Origin: Gammaproteobacteria bacterium
Lineage (GTDB): Bacteria; Pseudomonadota; Gammaproteobacteria; DSM-19610
DNA: 32,109 nt
Assembly (NCBI GenBank): GCA_015494295.1
Contig: WGBO01000020.1
Span: 1-32,109 of the forward strand
Direction: 5' to 3'
Shown: in pieces, positions 25,492-32,109 of the stretch
How positions within the stretch are numbered: position 1 is the stretch's first letter
Layout: each line of letters opens with the position of its first letter
Position numbers and translations under genes: made by a program
Notes under the pieces: model-generated
What the model was told of the DNA's origin: nothing
What the model saw: the letters and a program-made list of their open reading frames with translations, nothing else
Databases searched by the model: none

Positions 25492-28400
25492 TTACCAGGT
25501 CGCCGTCGCCCCGGTGGTAAACCGGATGGCAAGCGGGGTTGTCAGGCGGTTGCCGCTCAGGTCCTCCACGCCTTCCACCCGCAGCGTGTACGTCTGGTTC
25601 GACCCCAGCAACTGCGTCGGCACCACCGTCAGCGACCTCCGGTCGCCGCTCAGCGTCACACGCTGCGCCACCGCCGCCCCGCCCGCATCCAGCAGGCTCA
25701 CCTGGCCCGTCCCCAGCGCGCTCAGCGCCTCGTCGAACTGCACCGTCAACCGCACGTTCGTCGGCACGCCCGTCTGACCCTCGACCACCGTCGTCGACAC
25801 CACCACCGGCGCCGTCACGTCCGCCGCAAAACCCGTCGTAAACGACCGCGAGGTCCCGACACCGTTGCCACCCAGATCCCGCAGACCACCGGCATAGTAA
25901 GCGTACCGGCGCCCCACCAGCAGCGCGCTGTCCGGCACAATATCAATCCGCCGGCCATCCGCCGACAGACTCACCGTCGCCGGCACCTCGCTGTTGATCT
26001 GCTGGTCGTACAGGTACACGCCCGTCGACGTCACGCTCACCGGATCGATCGGCTCGTCGAACGACCACGCCACCACCGCGTTGGTCGCCACGCCCGTCGC
26101 GCCGTTCGGGATCGAACCCGTGACCGTCGGCGCCACAACGTCCGGACCCGCTCCTGTCGTGAACGTGGCGCTGACCGGCACCACCGCGTTGCCCGCCACG
26201 TCGCTCGCCCCAGGCACCACCTCCGTCACCACACGCCCGGCGTCCAGCACGCCCAGCCGACGGTACAGCACCACCCGGTCGTCCTCGCTGAACTGCACGT
26301 CATACCGGCCCGACCCCTCAAAGCTCAGCGGCGTGATCCGTTCGTCAAAACGCACCGCGTAACGCGGATCCACGCCCACATCCACCGCACCGTCCGGCGG
26401 ACTCATCGCCAGCACCACCGGCTGACGGTTGTCTTCCACCGCCGCCGCATCCGTCGTGAACGGCAGATAGTAGTTCTGCGTGTTGGTGTCACCGTCCGTA
26501 TCGATAATGTCGCGCAACCGCAGCTGGTACAACGTCCCCGCCGCCAGCAACGCCTGCGGCCGAACCTGCAACACGTAACCGCTCGCGTCCAGGCTCACCG
26601 TCACCGGCACCACCGTGCCGTCAACGTTGTTGCGCAACTCGATCAGCGCGCCTCCAAGCCCTGCCGGATCCAGCGGCTCGTTGAACCGCACCCGGATGAA
26701 CGGGTTCAACGGAACGTCCGTGCGATAACGGGCCGGCGCGTAAACCGTCGGGTACGCGCCCTGACCCACCAGCGCCGCGCCACCACCCATGTTGAAGTAC
26801 CCGTCGTAGTCATACACCGCGTTCCCCGACAGGTCCGTCGCCAGACTCTCCAGGAACACCTGCACCAGCGCACCCGCGCTGAACGGCACCAGCGGCCGGA
26901 ACCGGACCGTGCGACCGTCACCCAGCACCTCGACCGTCCCGTCCACCAGCACACCGTCTTCCGACACATGCAGCGCCGACGCCACGCTCGACGCCTCCAG
27001 CGCCTCGCTCACGTACAGCACCACCTCGTCCACGCCGCTCCAGTCACGGCTCCCGCTCGCCGGCACCTGGCGCGTCACCCGCGGCCGGCTCGCGTCCGTA
27101 TCCAACGGCCCCGTCGTGAACGTGCTCACCGCCGGCACCGCACCGTTCCCCGACAGATCCTCCACGCCGTCCGTCACCACCACGCTCACCACGCTCGACG
27201 CCGGCAACGACGCCGTCAGCGTCACCTGCTGACCGTCCGCCGAACGCGTCACCGTCGGCAAAATCACCGACCCGTTCGCATACAACGCTATCGTGTTCCG
27301 CGTCACCGTCGACGACGCCATCGGCTCGCTGAACGTCAGCTCCACCGTCGTCCCCGGACTCACGCCCACCGCACCGTCCACCGGCGATACCGCCACCACC
27401 GTCGGCGCCGTCGCGTCAACCAGCGACTCCGTCGTGAAGTAATAGGTCCCAAGATACCGGCTGTTCCCCGCCGCATCGCTCACCGTCCGCGACAAACTCA
27501 CACCGTAGCGCACGCCACCCTGCAACGGCGCGTCCGGCGTGAACGTCACCGTGGTACCCGATACCGTGTAGCGGCCACGCACCAGCACCCCGCCTCCGTT
27601 CACCGGCGGCGCCGACAACTCGTCAACCACCTCGTCGAACGTCATCACCACCGTCGTGTCGACCGGCACGCCCGTCGCGCCCGACGCCGGCGTGATGCTA
27701 ACCAGCGACGGACCCGTGGTGTCCGCCACCGCATCCGCCACCGTGCTGAACCGCAGCACATCCCCGCTCAGCGCGTTCCCCGCGTAGTCGCACAGGTTGC
27801 TCACCGACACCCGGTACGCCGTCGACGGCAGCAACTCCGCGTCCGGCGTCAGCGTCAGACGCCGACGGTCCGTCGCAATCGCGTAACTCGACGGCACCAC
27901 CGCGCCACCACTGTCCAGCAACCTCACCGCCGGCGAACAACCATCACCCACCGGCTCGTCCAGCAACAACACCACCCGGCCGTTCACCGGCATCACCGCG
28001 CTGCCGTCCGCCACGTTGCTCGCCGACAGCACCGGCGCCGCGGTATCGACCGCACCACCCGTCGTGAACCGCCGGAAACTACCACCAATCCGGTTGCCCG
28101 CCAGATCCAACAGGTACGCGTTGTACCCCACGTATAACTGGTACCGGCGATCCGGCTCCAGCACGGCATCCGGCTCAAAGCTCAATACCCGACCATCCGC
28201 GCTCAGCACCCGCCGCCCCGGCACCCGGCGGCCGCGCGCCTGGTCATACAAATACAGCGAGTCCGCGCTCACGCTCACCGGATCGATCCGCTCGCTCAGC
28301 CTCACCTCCAGCAACGGGTTCAACGGCACACCCGTCGCATCCGACGGGAAACTCCATGCGGTGATCGAACCAGTTGTACTATCGCTCGCCGTCCCCGTCG

Positions 28401-31400
28401 TAAAGGCTGCCGAGTAAACCGGGGCCAGGTTGCCACTCAGGTCTCGAACACCCTCGACGCGCAGCGAATAGGAGACGCCGGGAGCAAGGAGGCTCTGTGG
28501 ACGCAGGGTGATTTGCCGACGGTTGCCACTGACTGTTACATCGGTGTTCACTCGCACACCGTTACTCGTCAGGGCAATATTCGCCACTGGCAAGGCGCCA
28601 ATGGCTTCGTCGTAGGCCAGTATGAAACGGGTATTGGTCGGCACATTGGTGTCGCCATCCACAACGGTGCTTGCAAGCAGCACGGGCGCCGTCGTGTCTG
28701 CGGCGAAAGCCGTCTGGAAATAGATTCTCTGGGCAAAACCGCAATTCACACATGCGTTGCCGGCCAGGTCACTGATCCCCGACACGTACAGGTAATACCG
28801 CCGTCCCACACTCAGCACCGTCTCGGGCACGAAGAACAGGCGCTTGCCGTCGGCGGAAACGCCGGCGCTACCCGGGACCTTGCGGTTGAGCATGCGGTCG
28901 AACAGGTAGAAACTCGCGTCGTCCAGCACCGTCGGCTGCACGGCTTCGTCGAAATACAGCTCCAGCGTGGCATTAACCGGCACCCCGGTGGCGCCATCGA
29001 ATGGCGTGACGTCCAGGCGGGTCGGCCCGGTATTGTCCGCTAGATCACCGGTGGTAATACTGGCGGTGTAAACCACCGCCATCGGGTTACCGGCAAGGTC
29101 CCGGGCACCCGACAAGGTGAAGGTGTACGTGGCGTTGACAGCCAGATTCAGGACCGGGTCGAAGGACAGCACATAGCCATCGCGCGACAGCCCCACCACA
29201 CCCCCGACTGGCTGGCCACCGGCATCGGTCATGGTCGCGACCACCTCGCTCAGCGTGTCGGCCTTGACCGGCTCGTTGAACCGCACCAGCAACACACTGT
29301 TGGCGGGAAGGCCCTGACCGTCCGCGGGGAGCAGCGATGCCACAACAGGCGGCGTCACATCCGGGTTGGTCGGATCGGTGCCTTCGGTGTATTCGACCCC
29401 GTTGGGCACGCCATCGTTGTCCAGGTCACCAAAGAAGTCATCCGGATTGTTGGGATCCAGCCCGAAACGCCGCTCGTAGTCATCGGGCATACCGTCAGCG
29501 TCGGAGTCGGCCGTGGTCGGGTCGAAGCCCTGCCGGTATTCCTCCAGGTTGGTATAACCGTCACCATCGAGATCCAGCGTCGCATCGGCGGGGTTGAGCG
29601 GATTCAGGCCAAAGCGGCTCTCGAAACCGTCCGGCATGCCGTCGTTGTCGCTGTCCGGGTCGTAGGGATCGGTCACGTAGCCATCAGCGCCGGCGACAAT
29701 CTCCTCACCGTCGGCCAGGCCATCGTTGTCCATGTCGCCGTCGAGCGGGTCGAAGCCCAGACTGATTTCAGCGGCATCGTTGATACCGTCATCGTCGGTA
29801 TCGGCGGCAAAGGGCGATGTGCCATAAATAAGCGTTTCATCCTCGTCGCTCAGGCCATCATAGTCGCTGTCGGTCAGCAAGCTGATGGTCACCGAGTCGA
29901 CCGGGCTGGTATTGCCGCCGTAGTCGACCGCCAGCACCGAAATGATGGCCGAGGACTGTGCCACCGGCAACGGTACCGACACCGCATAGGGCGCGCTGAT
30001 ATCGGTGTAGACCAGCTCGCCGTCAACCAGGAAGGACACACCGGCAACGGCCACATCGTCGAGGGCATCCGCGGTGACCGGGATGGTGCCACCTTCAAGC
30101 GCGGCATCGCCAAACGCGGGCGAGGTAATGGTCGCCTCCGGCGCCAGCCCGTTCTCGTCAACGAACTGCTGGTAGCGGGCAATTTGCAGACCGAGGCCGG
30201 TCACGACATAGATGTACTGATTGTCGACATCGATCCCGAGGCCATCGGACCTGCCCAGCCCAAGCGTGGTGAAATCGACGACAGCGCGCGGGAGGGGCGC
30301 GGCCAGATCACTTACCTCGACCACCGGCACCCCGTTCGGGAACGAGACATCGGCCAGAAATGCAAAATTACCGGCAACGACGACATCGTTCGGAAAACCG
30401 GCGTTGCGGGCGGGGGCAACACCGCTGACCGACGGCGCCGCAGGATCGCTGATATCGACGAGTGTCAGGCCGTTGCTTCGATCTGCAACAAAAGCGGTAC
30501 TACCGTCAATGACAAGATCTCGCGGATTACGCAACACCACACCACCCGCCGGGAACAGCACGCCGGACGGATCACGGTTCAGCAGCCGTATACTGGTACC
30601 GTCCACGACCGCGACCAGGTCTCCGGCCGCGGATACCGCAACCGCCTGCACAGAGTTGCTGGCCGCCACCGTGAAGGATTGCTGCGGGAACGCGGGGTTG
30701 GCGACATTCACCACCCACAGGCCGTTACTGCCGGCGGCGACGTAGAGCTGGTTCCGGGACAAAGCCAGATCCGTGGATCCGATACCCGCGCCCAGCGAAG
30801 CCAGCGCGGCTGGCGCGGTCGCGTCGCTGACATCGACGACCACGGCGGCCACGGCGTCGGTTGCCAGGAAAGCAACACCGGCGCGGACCCGCACATCACG
30901 TACCGCGGTCCCCAGAGACAGATTGCCGACCAGCGCCGGCACCACCGGATCGCTGACATCGACAATGGCAAGACCGTCGGCCGTGCCGACATAGGCATAG
31001 CCGCCTTCCACGTCGACGGCATACGCGCCCTGGGAGAAGGTCAGGTAGTTCAGCGCCGTCGGGTCGAAACTGCGAACACTGATATTGCTGCTGTCGCTGA
31101 AACCACTGTTGTCCGCCGTTACCACACAATCGCCGTTCTGACCGGCGAACACTTCACCGTCACGCCCGCCAAAATTGCAGACAAAGGGATCAGAGGTCGT
31201 GTAGTTGGTACCCCTGTCGGTTCGCGTGAGATCGATGGCCTCGCCATCCAGCGTCGTGCCGGTCACCGTCAACTGCGCACTGGCATCCTGCCCCTGGATA
31301 CTGTTGAAGGTGATGACCACCGATGCAGGATCAACGCTGAGACTGACGATGCTGGCGCCGAGGTTGACGCTGTTGATATCCGTGGGATCGGTCCCGACAG

Positions 31401-32109
31401 CGACTTCAAGCCCGTCGTTGATACCGTCGTTGTCGGAATCCGCCAGCAGCGGGTTGGTGACAAAGCCGTCGATGCCGGGCACGGTTTCCTCGCCGTCGGC
31501 AATGTCGTCACCATCGGTGTCGGGATTGTTGACGTCCGTACCCGCCAGGTACTCATCGAGTGCCGACAGACCGTCACCGTCGACGTCCTCGAACGCATCG
31601 ACAGGATCGTTGCCGTCCAGGCCGTTGGCCTGCTCATAGTCGTCCGGGAGGCCGTCGCCGTCACTGTCACCCGTCGTGACAATGGTCGCGGACAACACCG
31701 CACTGGTACCATCCTTGCGCGCGGTGATAAGCACCGTGCCGCTGCTCAACCCCTGCAGCACGCCATTGACGTCGATCCGGGCAATTTCCGGGTTGGAGAT
31801 GGAGTAATTGATTCCGCTGGAAATACGCGTGACATCCTTGCGGCTGCCATCCGCGTAATCCGCGAACACGCGGAGTCGGAAATAGGTCTGGTCACCGTAT
31901 AACAGGGTGTTATTGCCGGTGGCGAAGGTCAACGAGACCGGAACCTCCTCCGCCTCGACGGTTTCGAAGGCGCCGATGCGGGTGGTACCGTTGCGCTGAA
32001 CCGTGAAATAGGGGGTCTGACCAAAAACGGTCTGCCCGTTGCGCACGCAGGTAGCGCGGGCGCGAACCTGGCCCATGAAGGATGGAACGTTGTTCAGGCG
32101 CCAGGTGCC
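25492..32109 (-). CDS. Giant secreted Ig-like / TSP3 / LVIVD repeat protein, N-terminus outside window
   Basis: At least 2,205 residues; the frame is open at the right edge, so the start and any signal peptide are missing. Counting from the internal ATG at 32076, domains in order are: Ig-like (46-135); thrombospondin-type-3 calcium repeats (136-236); Ig-like (240-338); an LVIVD beta-propeller (343-640, with LAIVDVSDP, VVVDVSDAT, LWVVNVANP and LTLVDISDP); an Ig-like domain (645-735); a second TSP3 block (735-906); and twelve SbsA-type (Big_5) Ig-like domains (907-2194). It ends in the last Ig domain with no LPXTG, PEP-CTERM, beta-barrel or type IX sorting domain visible. The likely role is a calcium-stiffened extracellular or surface fibre or adhesin (inference). 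Base skew changes sharply near 28386. The small coiled-coil gene follows. Confidence 0.9.
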   Translation of the reverse strand, partial: GTWRLNNVPSFMGQVRARATCVRNGQTVFGQTPYFTVQRNGTTRIGAFETVEAEEVPVSLTFATGNNTLLYGDQTYFRLRVFADYADGSRKDVTRISSGINYSISNPEIARIDVNGVLQGLSSGTVLITARKDGTSAVLSATIVTTGDSDGDGLPDDYEQANGLDGNDPVDAFEDVDGDGLSALDEYLAGTDVNNPDTDGDDIADGEETVPGIDGFVTNPLLADSDNDGINDGLEVAVGTDPTDINSVNLGASIVSLSVDPASVVITFNSIQGQDASAQLTVTGTTLDGEAIDLTRTDRGTNYTTSDPFVCNFGGRDGEVFAGQNGDCVVTADNSGFSDSSNISVRSFDPTALNYLTFSQGAYAVDVEGGYAYVGTADGLAIVDVSDPVVPALVGNLSLGTAVRDVRVRAGVAFLATDAVAAVVVDVSDATAPAALASLGAGIGSTDLALSRNQLYVAAGSNGLWVVNVANPAFPQQSFTVAASNSVQAVAVSAAGDLVAVVDGTSIRLLNRDPSGVLFPAGGVVLRNPRDLVIDGSTAFVADRSNGLTLVDISDPAAPSVSGVAPARNAGFPNDVVVAGNFAFLADVSFPNGVPVVEVSDLAAPLPRAVVDFTTLGLGRSDGLGIDVDNQYIYVVTGLGLQIARYQQFVDENGLAPEATITSPAFGDAALEGGTIPVTADALDDVAVAGVSFLVDGELVYTDISAPYAVSVPLPVAQSSAIISVLAVDYGGNTSPVDSVTISLLTDSDYDGLSDEDETLIYGTSPFAADTDDDGINDAAEISLGFDPLDGDMDNDGLADGEEIVAGADGYVTDPYDPDSDNDGMPDGFESRFGLNPLNPADATLDLDGDGYTNLEEYRQGFDPTTADSDADGMPDDYERRFGLDPNNPDDFFGDLDNDGVPNGVEYTEGTDPTNPDVTPPVVASLLPADGQGLPANSVLLVRFNEPVKADTLSEVVATMTDAGGQPVGGVVGLSRDGYVLSFDPVLNLAVNATYTFTLSGARDLAGNPMAVVYTASITTGDLADNTGPTRLDVTPFDGATGVPVNATLELYFDEAVQPTVLDDASFYLFDRMLNRKVPGSAGVSADGKRLFFVPETVLSVGRRYYLYVSGISDLAGNACVNCGFAQRIYFQTAFAADTTAPVLLASTVVDGDTNVPTNTRFILAYDEAIGALPVANIALTSNGVRVNTDVTVSGNRRQITLRPQSLLAPGVSYSLRVEGVRDLSGNLAPVYSAAFTTGTASDSTTGSITAWSFPSDATGVPLNPLLEVRLSERIDPVSVSADSLYLYDQARGRRVPGRRVLSADGRVLSFEPDAVLEPDRRYQLYVGYNAYLLDLAGNRIGGSFRRFTTGGAVDTAAPVLSASNVADGSAVMPVNGRVVLLLDEPVGDGCSPAVRLLDSGGAVVPSSYAIATDRRRLTLTPDAELLPSTAYRVSVSNLCDYAGNALSGDVLRFSTVADAVADTTGPSLVSITPASGATGVPVDTTVVMTFDEVVDELSAPPVNGGGVLVRGRYTVSGTTVTFTPDAPLQGGVRYGVSLSRTVSDAAGNSRYLGTYYFTTESLVDATAPTVVAVSPVDGAVGVSPGTTVELTFSEPMASSTVTRNTIALYANGSVILPTVTRSADGQQVTLTASLPASSVVSVVVTDGVEDLSGNGAVPAVSTFTTGPLDTDASRPRVTRQVPASGSRDWSGVDEVVLYVSEALEASSVASALHVSEDGVLVDGTVEVLGDGRTVRFRPLVPFSAGALVQVFLESLATDLSGNAVYDYDGYFNMGGGAALVGQGAYPTVYAPARYRTDVPLNPFIRVRFNEPLDPAGLGGALIELRNNVDGTVVPVTVSLDASGYVLQVRPQALLAAGTLYQLRLRDIIDTDGDTNTQNYYLPFTTDAAAVEDNRQPVVLAMSPPDGAVDVGVDPRYAVRFDERITPLSFEGSGRYDVQFSEDDRVVLYRRLGVLDAGRVVTEVVPGASDVAGNAVVPVSATFTTGAGPDVVAPTVTGSIPNGATGVATNAVVAWSFDEPIDPVSVTSTGVYLYDQQINSEVPATVSLSADGRRIDIVPDSALLVGRRYAYYAGGLRDLGGNGVGTSRSFTTGFAADVTAPVVVSTTVVEGQTGVPTNVRLTVQFDEALSALGTGQVSLLDAGGAAVAQRVTLSGDRRSLTVVPTQLLGSNQTYTLRVEGVEDLSGNRLTTPLAIRFTTGATATW
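25495..29358 (-). repeat. Twelve tandem SbsA-type (Big_5) Ig-like domain repeats
   Basis: Each unit is about 100-113 residues: an entry of the form D.TAPTVV..P.DGATGVPVN, a FDEP-like strand, and an exit of the form D-x-[AGS]-G-N followed by FTTG. The D-x-x-G-N box is present in 11 units and absent in unit 9. Unit starts, counted from the ATG at 32076, are residues 907, 1012, 1125, 1231, 1342, 1450, 1552, 1658, 1767, 1878, 1978 and 2084. Units 2, 4 and 11 share LYLYDQ/SADG features; units 3, 5 and 12 share a different pattern. Confidence 0.85.
29359..29874 (-). repeat. Thrombospondin type 3-like calcium repeats, block 2
   Basis: Seven D-x-D-x-D-G units (for example DSDYDGLSDEDE, DTDDDGINDAAE, DMDNDGLADGEE, DSDNDGMPDGFE, DLDNDGVPNGVE), interleaved with FGLDPNNPDD-like linkers. 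Such units coordinate Ca2+ in known TSP3 proteins. They form a likely rigid stalk between the propeller part and the Ig array. Confidence 0.88.
31369..31671 (-). repeat. Thrombospondin type 3-like calcium repeats, block 1
   Basis: Four units: DSDGDGLPDDYE, DVDGDGLSALDE, DTDGDDIADGEE (with Asp in place of Gly) and DSDNDGINDGLE. They lie between two Ig-like domains upstream of the propeller. Same family as block 2, but shorter. Confidence 0.85.

Noticed and set aside
25312..28137. A 941-codon open frame on the plus strand, antisense to the Ig-repeat gene
   Set aside because: The product is an extreme Arg/His-rich low-complexity chain without domains. It exists because the C-rich skew of this part of the opposite gene removes stop codons; it ends shortly before the skew break at 28386.
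30184..31902. A 572-codon open frame on the plus strand opposite the propeller part of the giant gene
   Set aside because: It is antisense to well-defined LVIVD and TSP3 repeats; the translated product has no recognisable fold and no ribosome binding site.

Overview
The window is a GC-rich chromosomal segment of a gammaproteobacterium. The strongest evidence is the block thrS-infC-rpmI-rplT-pheS-pheT-ihfA-merR-tRNA-Pro on the minus strand, which is the classic gammaproteobacterial order. PepN, TrxC, DusA, an AroG-type DAHP synthase and an OxyR with cysteines at positions 199 and 208 agree with this. A cytochrome-rich, metal-exporting member of a group such as Chromatiales would fit, but that placement is inference.

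Layout. 1-6008: the 3' part of pepN, then trxC, convergent dusA, a membrane-anchored glutamate-synthase-like FMN protein and galE. 6030-7940: an AroG-type DAHP synthase and a FkbM-family methyltransferase. 8032-11724: a three-gene periplasmic set (diheme cytochrome c peroxidase, Tat-exported metallophosphoesterase, small SoxA-like monoheme cytochrome c) transcribed divergently from oxyR. The shared intergenic region carries a near-consensus four-half-site OxyR box and two overlapping sigma-70-like promoters, so the three genes look like a peroxide-inducible unit.

11758-19332: tRNA-Pro(GGG) and the translation block. Several RNA-level controls can be read directly: a thrS leader hairpin that mimics a tRNA-Thr anticodon loop, infC starting at an AUC codon, a structured infC-rpmI spacer, and a terminator/attenuator before pheS with no obvious Phe-rich leader peptide. 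19354-24036: a heavy-metal RND efflux set with outer-membrane channel, RND pump and a DUF3240 protein, but no periplasmic adaptor gene. 24353-25428: a small His-rich exported protein, tRNA-Val(GAC) with a consensus promoter and a strong terminator, and a small membrane-anchored coiled-coil protein.

25492-32109: the 3' part of a giant gene (more than 2,200 residues in the window, N-terminus outside). Its product combines Ig-like domains, calcium-binding thrombospondin-type-3 repeats, an LVIVD beta-propeller and twelve tandem SbsA-type Ig-like domains. Base skew changes abruptly at the junction between Ig repeats 3 and 4, and the repeats show a two-domain A-B pairing, so the gene looks like a mosaic built by repeat expansion or recombination.
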